From Gemmatimonadaceae bacterium (GTDB lineage Bacteria > Gemmatimonadota > Gemmatimonadetes > Gemmatimonadales > Gemmatimonadaceae): a stretch of 52,858 nt of DNA. The number at the start of each line of letters is the position of its first letter. Within the stretch, counting starts at the first letter, position 1. This document shows positions 41,090-52,858 of the stretch, piece by piece. The notes beneath the pieces were generated by a model. It was not told the origin of the DNA and ran no database searches. It saw only the letters and a program-made list of their open reading frames with translations. A program made the translations under genes and the position numbers. The stretch spans positions 1 through 52,858 of the forward strand of contig JADGQS010000006.1 of NCBI GenBank assembly GCA_017881585.1, written 5' to 3'.

Positions 41090-42399
41090 CGCATGCCCTC
41101 CGCCTGCAGCACGTCGCTCAGGATGGTGGCGGCCTCGTCGAGCTGCTGCGACGTGTGCACGGCGGAGATCGAAATGCGGAAGCGTGAGCGATTCTTGGCC
41201 ACTGCGGGATAGATGATGGGTTGGAGATAGAGCCCGGCCCGCTGCAGTGCCCGGGCGATTCCGAAAATTTTGCGGTCGTTGCGGATCATGATCGGGATGA
41301 TCTGCGACGTGGATTCGCCGACGTCGATGCCGGCCTCCGCGAGCAGCCCGCGCATGTGCGCGACGTTCGACCAGAGGGTTTCCCGGAGCTGCGGCTCGCG
41401 TTCCGCGATGTGCAGCGCCTGGAGCACGCCCGCCGACACCGCGGGAGCGAGCGCGCACGAGAACACGCGCGACCGCGCGAATCCCATCAGGTAGTTGTAC
41501 AGCGACTGCGAGCCCGCGACGAATCCGCCCATGCCGCCGAGCGCCTTCGAGAAGGTGCCGACGTGGATGTCGATGTCGTCCTCGACTCCGTACTTCTCGG
41601 CGACGCCGCGCCCTGCCTTGCCGTAGAGGAAGCTCGAGTGCGCCTCGTCGATCATGATGCGTGCGTCGTGACGCTTCGCGACCTCCACGATTTCGGGGAG
41701 CCGCGCTTCGTCGCCGTCCATCGAGTAGACGCCCTCGACGATCACGAGCCGCTTGCCGCTCGTGCCGCTCAGCTTCTTCTCGAGATCGTCGGGCCGGTTG
41801 TGCCTGAAGAAACGGACGTTCGCCTTCGAGAGGATGGCGCCGTCGACGATGCTCGCGTGGACGTTCTGGTCCATGATGACCCAGTCGCCCGGGCGCATCA
41901 GCGCCGAAATGAGCCCCACGTTCGTGCTGTAGCCGGTGGGGAACACCATCGCGGCGTCCTTCTGCTTGAACTTCGCGATCGCCTTCTCGAGCTGCACGTG
42001 GATTTCCATCGTGCCGCTGAGGATCGGCGATCCCGCCGCGCCGAGCCCGTACTGGTCGAGCGCCTGCTTGGCCGCGTCGATGACTTCGGGGTGATACGAG
42101 AGACCGAGGTAGTTGTACGACGCCAGGTTCAGCAGATGGAGCCGCTCGTGTCCCATCTGCTCTTCCAGGTCGATCCGCGGGCCCGGAGGCGTCGACATCG
42201 GCTGCGAATACAGGTAGTAGCCGTTGTTCCGCGCGTGCCCGTACCACCACTCGTTGTACGGATCGAAAATCGCGAAAATATCGTCGCTGGACGAGTAGTA
42301 GAAATTGCTGTAATCGAAGTCCGCAATGCCGCCTGGTGGTGCGGCGGCAACGCTCGGTTGTGGTCCGGGAGGCATGGTGCTCGAGATTCGTGTCGCCAT
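41086..42399 (-). CDS. Alpha-oxoamine synthase (serine palmitoyltransferase/BioF-like)
   Basis: This 437-residue PLP enzyme condenses an amino acid with an acyl thioester. Family motifs are NLASYNYLGLSYHP, AGSPILSGTMEIHVQLE, PTGYSTNVG, the DEAHSSF Asp, and the Schiff-base Lys in HVGTFSKALGGMGGF. An N-terminal extension of about 90 residues rich in aromatic residues (FDYSNFYYSSSDDIFAIFDPY) precedes the core and is longer than in BioF or Kbl. ATG at 42399 is chosen because a TATAAT box lies between it and the longer ORF start. Operon partners are an ADC-like protein and a lipid kinase, which suggests a sphingoid-type lipid. Confidence 0.85.
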   Translation of the reverse strand: MATRISSTMPPGPQPSVAAAPPGGIADFDYSNFYYSSSDDIFAIFDPYNEWWYGHARNNGYYLYSQPMSTPPGPRIDLEEQMGHERLHLLNLASYNYLGLSYHPEVIDAAKQALDQYGLGAAGSPILSGTMEIHVQLEKAIAKFKQKDAAMVFPTGYSTNVGLISALMRPGDWVIMDQNVHASIVDGAILSKANVRFFRHNRPDDLEKKLSGTSGKRLVIVEGVYSMDGDEARLPEIVEVAKRHDARIMIDEAHSSFLYGKAGRGVAEKYGVEDDIDIHVGTFSKALGGMGGFVAGSQSLYNYLMGFARSRVFSCALAPAVSAGVLQALHIAEREPQLRETLWSNVAHMRGLLAEAGIDVGESTSQIIPIMIRNDRKIFGIARALQRAGLYLQPIIYPAVAKNRSRFRISISAVHTSQQLDEAATILSDVLQAEGMR

Positions 42400-42462
42400 G
42401 GGTGGGTTGTTCTCCGTGGTGCGGCCGGATCTTCGGTTCACGGCGCTCAATGTAACGGCGGT

Positions 42463-42468
42463 ATTATA
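42463..42468 (-). promoter_or_regulatory. -10 box of the lipid-type operon
   Basis: A perfect TATAAT on the minus strand lies 63 nt before the ATG at 42399, giving a leader of about 55 nt. The -35 position reads TGGTTT and is weak. It rules against the longer ORF start at 42492. Confidence 0.55.
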
Positions 42469-42595
42469 CCCTGTGTGCCGCGCTGAAACCACGATCCATG
42501 GAGTTCGTTGACTTCCTCCATGCGTAACGCGAGCTTTGATAGTTTCGTTGCACGCAAATGCTTCATCAGAATATCACAAAACTGACCAAATAGAC

Positions 42596-43708
42596 ATGCC
42601 AGTACCATTGCTCGACCTGCGCGCCCAGCACGCCACCATCCGGGAATCGGTCCTCGCGGCGATGCTGCCCGTGGTGGACGACCAGGCCTTCATCCTCGGA
42701 CAGCCCGTCGTCCAACTGGAGGCGGAGGTCGCGGCGCTCTCCAATACGAAGTTCGCCGTGGGCTGCGCCAACGGCACCGACGCCCTGCTGATCGCGATGC
42801 GCGCGCTCGACGTCGGCCGGGATGACGAAGTGATTACAACGCCGTTCACCTTCTTCGCCACGGCCGGCACGATTCACAACGTCGGCGCAAAGCCCGTGTT
42901 CGTCGACATCGACCCGAAGACCTATAACATCCGCCCCGATCTGGCCGCCGCCGCCGTCACCTCCAGGACGAAGGCGGTGATCCCGGTCGATCTCTTCGGG
43001 CAGATCGCCCAGATCGAGGAGATCCGTCGCCTGATGCCGCGCGTGCCGCTCATCGAGGATGCCGCGCAGTCGATCGGTGCGCGCCGCTCGATCGACGGCG
43101 AGTGGCGCATGGCGGGCGAAGTCGCCACGATCGGGACCTTCTCGTTCTTCCCCTCGAAGAACCTCGGCGGATACGGCGATGGCGGCATGATGGTCACGCA
43201 GGACGAGGCCATCTACCACCGCCTCATGCGCCTTCGCACGCACGGAAGCGTGAAGACCTACTTCCACGAGGAAGTCGGATACAACTCGCGACTCGACGCG
43301 CTGCAGGCCGCGGTCCTCAAGGCGAAGCTCCCGTTCCTCGCGAAGTGGAGCGCCAGGCGCCGCGAGAACGCCGCGTATTACAACGCCGCGTTCGCCGACG
43401 TCGCCGAGATCGGCACGCCGTTCGTCGAGCCGGCGAACGAGTCGATCTTCAACCAGTACACGATTCGCGTGCCGCGCCGCGACAAGTTCCGCGAGCACCT
43501 CAGCGCCAAGGGGATCGGGCACTCGGTCTACTATCCGCTGCCGCTGCACCTCCAGCCCTGCTTCGCGTACCTCGGCTACAAGGCCGGCGCGTGCCCGGAG
43601 TCGGAGAAGGCCGCGAACGAAGTCGTGTCGCTCCCGGTGTTCCCGGAGCTGACGCGCCCGCAGCTCGACGAAGTCATCGCGGCCGTACGCGGTTTCTTCG
43701 GCCGCTAA
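42596..43708 (+). CDS. wbpE: WbpE-like DegT/DnrJ/EryC1 aminotransferase
   Basis: This 370-residue PLP aminotransferase probably adds the C3 amino group to UDP-2-acetamido-3-oxo-glucuronate. ATG at 42596 starts MPVPLLDLRAQHATIRE, the normal family opening. Motifs are VGCANGTDALLIAMRAL, TTPFTFFATAGTI, LIEDAAQSIGA, and the PLP Lys in FSFFPSKNLGGYGDGGM. YNSRLDALQAAVLKAKLPFL is also conserved. It diverges from the lipid-type operon and leads a run with WbpA-, Ugd- and UXS-like genes. The WbpD- and WbpB-like partners lie across the lipid operon. Confidence 0.88.
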   Translation: MPVPLLDLRAQHATIRESVLAAMLPVVDDQAFILGQPVVQLEAEVAALSNTKFAVGCANGTDALLIAMRALDVGRDDEVITTPFTFFATAGTIHNVGAKPVFVDIDPKTYNIRPDLAAAAVTSRTKAVIPVDLFGQIAQIEEIRRLMPRVPLIEDAAQSIGARRSIDGEWRMAGEVATIGTFSFFPSKNLGGYGDGGMMVTQDEAIYHRLMRLRTHGSVKTYFHEEVGYNSRLDALQAAVLKAKLPFLAKWSARRRENAAYYNAAFADVAEIGTPFVEPANESIFNQYTIRVPRRDKFREHLSAKGIGHSVYYPLPLHLQPCFAYLGYKAGACPESEKAANEVVSLPVFPELTRPQLDEVIAAVRGFFGR

Positions 43709-43718
43709 GGAGATTACA

Positions 43719-45065
43719 GTGGCCGACACGGGCTCGATCAAGACGCGCCTGCTCTCGAAGCTCGCGGACCGCTCCGCCGTGACGGCGGTGATCGGTCTCG
43801 GCTACGTCGGACTCCCGCTCGCGATGGAGTTCTGCGACGCCGGGTTCACCGTGATCGGCTACGACATCACGCAGTCGCTCGTCGACCAGCTCATGAAGGG
43901 CGTCTCGCACATCCAGGACGTGCCGTCGAGCCAGGTCGCCGCGCATGTGAAGAGCGGAAAGTTCGTCGCGACCACCGACGAGGCCGCGATCGCGCGCGCC
44001 GATACGATCTCCATCGCCGTGCCGACGCCGCTCGCGAAGACGCGCGACCCCGACATGTCGTACGTGATCGCGGCCGCCGAAGCCGTCGCCCGCCACGCGC
44101 ACCAGGGCCTGCTGGTCGTGCTCGAGAGCACCACGTATCCGGGCACGACGCGCGACGTGATGCAGCCGCGCCTGGAAAAGCTCGGCCTGGTGATCGGCGC
44201 GGACGTGTTCCTCGCGTTCTCGCCCGAGCGCGTCGATCCGGGCAATCCCACCTGGCACACGAAGAACACGCCCAAGGTGCTCGGCGGCATCACGCCCGCG
44301 TGCACCGAGGTCGCGGCCGCGCTCTACGGCACGTGCATCGACCGCATCGTGTCCGTGTCGTCGCCGGAAGCGGCCGAGCTCACCAAGCTGCTCGAGAACA
44401 CCTTCCGCTCGGTGAACATCGGGCTCGTGAACGAGATGGCGATCATCTGCGACCGCCTCGGCGTGGACGTGTGGGAAGTCATCGAGGCCGCCGCGACCAA
44501 GCCATTCGGCTTCATGAAGTTCACGCCCGGCCCCGGCATCGGCGGGCACTGCATTCCGCTCGACCCGCACTATCTCGCGTGGAAGATGCGGACGCTGAAC
44601 TACAAGACGCGCTTCATCGACCTCGCGAGCGAAATCAACAGCGCGATGCCCGACGTCGTCGTGAACAAGGTGTCGCTCGCGCTCAACGATGAACGCAAGG
44701 CCGTGCGCGGGAGCCGCGTGCTCGTGCTCGGCGTCGCGTACAAGAAGGACATCGAGGACATGCGCGAGAGTCCCGCGCTCGACGTGATCCGCCTGCTCGA
44801 GGAACATGGCGCCGAGGTGGCGTACCACGATCCGCACGTCCCGCGCTACAAGGAGGACGGCCACGAGCGAATCAGCGTCGCGCTCACTGACGACGTGCTT
44901 GCACGCGCCGACGCGGTCGTGATCGTCACCGACCACTCGGCCGTCGACTATCAGCGTCTCGTCGACAAGGCGTCGCTCGTCGTCGACACGCGCAACGCGC
45001 TCGCCAGGACGAAGCGTTCCCGGGCGCGCATCGTCTCGCTCACTCCGAGAGCCCCGCACGCATGA
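43719..45065 (+). CDS. wbpA: UDP-N-acetylglucosamine 6-dehydrogenase-like (WbpA) nucleotide sugar dehydrogenase
   Basis: This 448-residue NAD enzyme oxidises a UDP-HexNAc to its uronate. GTG at 43719 has AAGGAG 8 nt upstream. Features are VIGLGYVGLPLAMEFC for NAD, VPTPLAKTRDPDMSYV, ESTTYPGTTRDV, FSPERVDPGN, and the active-site loop PGPGIGGHCIPLDPHYLAWK with the catalytic Cys, a form typical of UDP-GlcNAc dehydrogenases. It supplies the first step for the WbpB, WbpE and WbpD homologues. The stop overlaps ugd by 4 nt. Confidence 0.9.
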   Translation: MADTGSIKTRLLSKLADRSAVTAVIGLGYVGLPLAMEFCDAGFTVIGYDITQSLVDQLMKGVSHIQDVPSSQVAAHVKSGKFVATTDEAAIARADTISIAVPTPLAKTRDPDMSYVIAAAEAVARHAHQGLLVVLESTTYPGTTRDVMQPRLEKLGLVIGADVFLAFSPERVDPGNPTWHTKNTPKVLGGITPACTEVAAALYGTCIDRIVSVSSPEAAELTKLLENTFRSVNIGLVNEMAIICDRLGVDVWEVIEAAATKPFGFMKFTPGPGIGGHCIPLDPHYLAWKMRTLNYKTRFIDLASEINSAMPDVVVNKVSLALNDERKAVRGSRVLVLGVAYKKDIEDMRESPALDVIRLLEEHGAEVAYHDPHVPRYKEDGHERISVALTDDVLARADAVVIVTDHSAVDYQRLVDKASLVVDTRNALARTKRSRARIVSLTPRAPHA

Positions 45066-46369
45066 ACATCACCGTGGTGGGCACCGGATACGTGGGTCTC
45101 GTCGCGGGCGCATGCCTCGCCGAGACGGGAAGCCAGGTCGTCTGCGCCGACGTCGATCGGGCGAAGATCGACGGGCTCAAGCGGAACGTGCTCCCGATCT
45201 ACGAACCCGGTCTCGACTCCCTCGTGGAGCGCAACCAGGCGCAGGGCCGGCTGGCGTTCACGACGGACGTCGCGGCCGCGGTCGCTTCCGCCGAGGTCGT
45301 CTTCATCGCCGTGGGCACGCCGCCCGACGAGGACGGCTCGGCCGACCTCCGGCACGTGCTCGCGGTCGCGGAGACGATCGGCAGGAACCAGAAGCGCGAG
45401 CTCGTCGTCGTGACGAAGTCCACGGTCCCGGTCGGCACCGCGGAGAAGGTGCAGGCGGCCGTCGCGATGCACGCGAAGCTGCCGTTTCACGTCGTGTCGA
45501 ACCCCGAGTTCCTGAAGGAGGGCGCGGCGGTCGACGACTTCATGAAGCCCGATCGCGTCGTGCTCGGCGTGGAAAGCGATTTCGCGCGCAGCGTCATGGC
45601 CGAGCTGTACGCGCCGTTCGTGCGCACGGGAAAACCGATCATCTTCATGGACGTCCCGTCGGCCGAGATGACGAAGTACGCCGCAAACGCGATGCTCGCC
45701 ACGCGCATCTCGTTCATGAACGAGATCGCGAACCTGTGCGAGAAGGTCGGCGCGAACGTGGATCTCGTGCGGAAGGGAATTGGCAGCGACGCCCGCATCG
45801 GGCCGTCGTTCCTGTTCCCGGGGCCCGGGTACGGCGGATCGTGCTTCCCGAAGGACGTGCAGGCGCTGATGCGCACCTCGGACGACGTCGGCGCGCCGAT
45901 GCTGGTGCTGCAGGCGGTGGAAAAGGCCAACGACCGCCAGAAGCACCGGCTGTTCGGGAAGCTCAGCGCCGTGCTCGGTTCGTCGATCAAGGGCGCGCGC
46001 ATCGCCATCTGGGGTCTCGCGTTCAAGGCGCAGACCGACGACATGCGCGAATCTCCCGCGCTGACGCTCATCGAGGAACTGCTCGGCGCCGGCGCGACCG
46101 TGGTGGCGCACGATCCGGCCGCGATGCACGAGGGCGAGCGCCGCCTCGGCAAGCGGATCGCGTTCGCGAAAACGAATTACGAGGCGCTCGCGGGCGCCGA
46201 CGCGCTCGTGGTCGTCACGGACTGGAACGAGTACCGCTTCCCGGATTTCGCGCGCATCAAGAGCGCGCTCAGCAAGCCGGTGGTGATCGACGGCCGCAAT
46301 CTCTACGACCCTGCGAAGATGCGGGCGCTCGGCTTCACCTATCGCTCGCTCGGGCGGGGGCGCGAGTGA
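45062..46369 (+). CDS. ugd: UDP-glucose 6-dehydrogenase
   Basis: This 435-residue NAD enzyme makes UDP-glucuronate. ATG at 45062 overlaps the previous stop (ATGA). Motifs are [19 protein letters not shown] at the N-terminus, [48 protein letters not shown], and the catalytic Cys in [16 protein letters not shown]. Late [17 protein letters not shown] is standard. UDP-xylose synthase follows after 7 nt, so the glucuronate is probably channelled to UDP-xylose. Confidence 0.95.
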   Translation: MNITVVGTGYVGLVAGACLAETGSQVVCADVDRAKIDGLKRNVLPIYEPGLDSLVERNQAQGRLAFTTDVAAAVASAEVVFIAVGTPPDEDGSADLRHVLAVAETIGRNQKRELVVVTKSTVPVGTAEKVQAAVAMHAKLPFHVVSNPEFLKEGAAVDDFMKPDRVVLGVESDFARSVMAELYAPFVRTGKPIIFMDVPSAEMTKYAANAMLATRISFMNEIANLCEKVGANVDLVRKGIGSDARIGPSFLFPGPGYGGSCFPKDVQALMRTSDDVGAPMLVLQAVEKANDRQKHRLFGKLSAVLGSSIKGARIAIWGLAFKAQTDDMRESPALTLIEELLGAGATVVAHDPAAMHEGERRLGKRIAFAKTNYEALAGADALVVVTDWNEYRFPDFARIKSALSKPVVIDGRNLYDPAKMRALGFTYRSLGRGRE

Positions 46370-46376
46370 AAACGCC

Positions 46377-47365
<989 letters not shown>

Positions 47366-47369
<4 letters not shown>

Positions 47370-48190
47370 CGCGTTCGTCCACCGTGGTGCGCGCCGCCGT
47401 CCTGGTGGCGACGCTCACCGTTGCGGCCGCGTGCCGTCCCGGATTCCAGCCGCGCGGCTACGCGTCGAGCGGCAAGCTGTTCGATGCGTCGCTCGCGGAG
47501 TACAGGAAGAAGAACTACGACAATGCCGTCACGGGCTTCGAGCGGCTGACGCTCGATCTCTCGGCGCGCGACACCCTGCTGCCGCTCGCGCACTGGTACC
47601 TGGCCCACGCGCACGAGATGAAGGTGGAGCACCTGCTTGCGGCGTCCAGCTATGCGCGCCTCGCGGAATCGTTCCCGGACGACTCGCTCGCTCCGGTCGC
47701 GCTGCTGCTCGCCGGCCACTCGTACGCGGCGCTCTGGCACAGGCCCGATCTCGACGCCACCTACGGCGACCTCGCGCAGATCCAGTACCGGCAGCTCGCC
47801 GCGATCTACCCCGACTCGCCCCAGCGGAAGGCGGCTGACAGCTCGTCGCGGGCGATCGACGAGAAGAAGGCGCTGAAGGACTACGGCGTGGGCATGCACT
47901 ACGTGCGCCGCAAGGCGTTCGAGTCCGCGCTCATCTACTTCAAGGACGTCGTCAAGAACTACCCGATGACGAAGGTCGCGCACGACGCCTTGATGGAGAT
48001 GGTCGTGGTGTACCGCCGGCCGGAGCTGAAGTACCTGCCTGAGGCCGCCGAGACCTGCGTCACGCTGCGCACGGCGTACGCGGGGGAAGCCGCGATCGCG
48101 GCGCTCTGTCCGGGCGTCGTTCCCGCGGATTCGGCGGGGGTCAAGGTGAAACCGCCGGCGGCGGTGCCCACCAAGAAACCTGCGCGCTGA
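47366..48190 (+). CDS. BamD-like outer-membrane assembly lipoprotein (TPR)
   Basis: This 274-residue protein has a signal peptide with lipobox TLTVAAAC (Cys near residue 22), then tetratricopeptide-type helices such as [24 protein letters not shown] and [25 protein letters not shown]. It resembles BamD/YfiO proteins that help fold outer-membrane proteins. The C-terminus is Lys/Pro-rich and disordered. The track ORF adds a false leader; ATG at 47366 overlaps the uxs stop. An unrelated TPR lipoprotein is possible. Confidence 0.75.
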
Positions 48191-48212
48191 CGTTCTTCGT
48201 AGGTTCCAGCCC

Positions 48213-48782
48213 ATGCGCATCGGCATCTTCGGCGGCACCTTCGATCCACCCCACATCGGTCATCTCCTGGCCGCCAGCGACGCGTACGAGGCGCTGGGGC
48301 TGGATCGAGTCCTGTTCGTGCCGGCGGCAGGCCAGCCGCTGAAGGCGGCCGTCGTGGCATCCCCGGCTGACCGCTTGGCCATGGTCGAACGGCTCGTGGA
48401 AGGCGACGCGCGCTTCGCGGCGGACCCCATCGAAATCGAGCGGGGCGGGTTATCTTACACGGTTGACACGCTTCGGGCCTTTCATGACCGCTGGAAGTCG
48501 GACGGGGCCTTGGCTCTGGTCTTGCTTCTTGGAGCGGATGCGGCGGCGACGCTGCCGCAGTGGCGTGAGCCGGCCGACGTGGCCTCGCTCGCGGAAGTCG
48601 TCGTGCTGAGGCGCGCGGGCGGGGCGGAGACCCCTCCGGCGACGGGAAGAGCGATCGAAACGAGGCGCGTGGACGTGTCGTCGACGGAGATCCGTGCGCG
48701 GGTGCGCGCGGGAAAGTCGATCCGCGGATTCGTGCCTGAGCCGGTGGCCGCTTACATCGAGGGTCGGCGGCTGTACCGGTAG
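48213..48782 (+). CDS. nadD: Nicotinate-nucleotide adenylyltransferase
   Basis: This 189-residue enzyme adenylates nicotinate mononucleotide in NAD synthesis. The HxGH nucleotidyl-transfer motif is at the start, GIFGGTFDPPHIGHLLAA. LFVPAAGQPLK follows, LLLGADAAATLPQW is typical, and the end VDVSSTEIRARVRAGKS holds the SSTxxR motif. Length is a little under that of E. coli NadD (213). It starts 22 nt after the BamD-like gene and precedes secA by 16 nt. Confidence 0.93.
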   Translation: MRIGIFGGTFDPPHIGHLLAASDAYEALGLDRVLFVPAAGQPLKAAVVASPADRLAMVERLVEGDARFAADPIEIERGGLSYTVDTLRAFHDRWKSDGALALVLLLGADAAATLPQWREPADVASLAEVVVLRRAGGAETPPATGRAIETRRVDVSSTEIRARVRAGKSIRGFVPEPVAAYIEGRRLYR

Positions 48783-48798
48783 AGGAGCCCAATCGGGA

Positions 48799-52060
<3,262 letters not shown>

Positions 52061-52062
<2 letters not shown>

Positions 52063-52109
52063 CCGAAGATGGAAGATGGAAGATGGAAGATGGAAGATGG
52101 AAGATGAAA
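52061..52109. repeat. Heptamer array, GATGGAA x5 plus two variants
   Basis: GACCGAA, five perfect GATGGAA, then GATGAAA run in phase for 49 nt. The first unit overlaps the secA stop codon. No inverted partner is seen here; the remaining 90 nt up to radC show no other clear element. Confidence 0.85.
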
Positions 52110-52199
52110 GGCGGTGCGCGGGCGGGACGACTTCCAAATTCGACATGGCTGCGGTTATTCGATGACGCGGAGGGCATGCACCGGGCGTAGACTCGGCGC

Positions 52200-52858
52200 A
52201 TGCCCTCTTCAATTGCGCTCCGCTTGCGGGAGCTGCCGCGCACCGAGCGGCCGCGCGAGCGGCTCAGGGATCTCGGCGCGCACGCGCTGAGCTCGTCGGA
52301 GCTCCTCGCCATCCTCATCGGGTCCGGCACGGCCGGCAGTTCCGCGCTCGTGCTCGCGCAGAACGTGCTCGCGCGCTCAGAGGGCTCGCTGCGCAGACTC
52401 GCGAGCCAGCCGGTCGCCGCGCTGACCGCGGTGCACGGCCTGGGCGCCGCCCGCGCCGTCGCGATTCACGCCGCGCTCGAGCTCGGCCGGAGGCTCGCCG
52501 CCGAGTCGCGCGACGAAGGCGCGCCGCTGCGCACGCCGCGCGACGTGTGGGCCGCGTACGCGCCGCGGCTGGAAGATCTTCCCGTGGAGGAATTTCACGT
52601 CGCGGTGCTCGACGCCCAGCACCGGCTCGAGCGCGACATCACGATCACCCGCGGAATCCTCAACTCGTCACTGGTGCACCCGCGGGAAGTGTTCCGCGAG
52701 GCGATCGCGGAGCGGGCGGCGGCGATCATCCTCGTGCACAATCATCCGAGCGGCGATCCTACGCCGTCGGCGGACGATCGTTCCATCACCGCGCAATTGG
52801 TCGCCGCCGGGCGGTTGCTCGACATTCCGGTGGCGGACCACGTGGTGATTGGGAGGGG
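52200..52858 (+). CDS. radC: RadC-family (JAB/MPN) protein, partial
   Basis: Translation from the ATG at 52200 runs open to the window edge (219 codons), so the ORF track missed it. It starts with an RLRELPRTERPRERL leader, then a helix-hairpin-helix-like SSELLAILIGSG, and a C-terminal JAB domain with VHNHPSGDPTPSADD, the metal-binding HxHxD motif of the family. The intact protein is about 225 residues, so only the last few are missing. The RadC role is unclear; the old link to DNA repair is disputed. Confidence 0.92.
   Translation, partial: MPSSIALRLRELPRTERPRERLRDLGAHALSSSELLAILIGSGTAGSSALVLAQNVLARSEGSLRRLASQPVAALTAVHGLGAARAVAIHAALELGRRLAAESRDEGAPLRTPRDVWAAYAPRLEDLPVEEFHVAVLDAQHRLERDITITRGILNSSLVHPREVFREAIAERAAAIILVHNHPSGDPTPSADDRSITAQLVAAGRLLDIPVADHVVIGR

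Noticed and set aside
42400-42492. Alpha-oxoamine synthase start at 42492
   Set aside because: A perfect TATAAT lies inside the extra segment, so the mRNA would begin downstream of that codon.

Overview
This 52.9 kb window is GC-rich, densely packed chromosomal DNA. Many genes overlap their neighbours by 1-17 nt (ATGA, GTGA and TAATG junctions). Gene content fits a Gram-negative-type, largely heterotrophic bacterium. I think Gemmatimonadota is the most likely phylum, judged from the gene set and style and not from a search. I see no phage, insertion sequence, CRISPR array or plasmid functions. The window cuts a gene at each edge: a YeiH-family transporter at the left and radC at the right.

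Region 1 (1-10.2 kb) holds a partial YeiH/UPF0324 transporter diverging from a secreted M20 amidohydrolase. Next comes a probable cell-wall-sugar salvage neighbourhood: erpA, a sodium:solute symporter and a BadF/MurK-like sugar kinase in one leftward operon, then a second symporter and a serine beta-lactamase-like hydrolase leftward, and a NamZ/DUF1343 exo-muramidase-like protein rightward. Region 2 (10.2-19.7 kb) holds a CDP-alcohol phosphatidyltransferase overlapping inositol-3-phosphate synthase (phosphatidylinositol-type lipid), two small unknown proteins, the E1alpha, E1beta and E2 subunits of a 2-oxoacid dehydrogenase, two small unknowns, a PHP phosphoesterase, an atypical SDR and an unrecognised Rossmann-like protein. 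Region 3 (19.9-25.3 kb) holds trxB, a metallo-beta-lactamase-fold hydrolase, a DUF4149-like membrane protein, a lipoprotein, an aspartase/fumarase, an unknown ORF and tRNA-Leu(CAG).

Region 4 (25.3-32.5 kb) holds smpB, a periplasmic N-acetylmuramoyl-L-alanine amidase, pyrD and pyrF, then the ribosomal alpha operon rpmJ-rpsM-rpsK-rpsD-rpoA-rplQ plus rpmB, ended by a clear intrinsic terminator. Region 5 (32.6-48.2 kb) is a surface-polysaccharide sugar-nucleotide region. It has gmd and an Rmd-like gene (GDP-D-rhamnose), carB embedded in the same run, WbpD/WlbA/WbpE/WbpA-like genes (UDP-diacetamido-glucuronate), ugd and UDP-xylose synthase, and a BamD-like lipoprotein. A leftward three-gene lipid-type operon (alpha-oxoamine synthase, acetoacetate-decarboxylase-like protein, diacylglycerol-kinase-like protein) interrupts it. 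Region 6 (48.2-52.9 kb) holds nadD, secA and partial radC.

The most unusual structure is a set of about ten short arrays with 7-nt periodicity between 12.3 and 52.1 kb. Different loci use different heptamers (GATGGAA, TGCGGGA, CTGWCAG, GTCATTG, GYGANNN), but the architecture is the same: in-phase tandem heptamers, often followed by the reverse-complement heptamers to form a hairpin. The arrays sit at gene edges, in places supplying start or stop regions, and bracket two ORFs of unknown function. A second theme is candidate leaderless promoters, with TAnnnT boxes 5-9 nt before several start codons.
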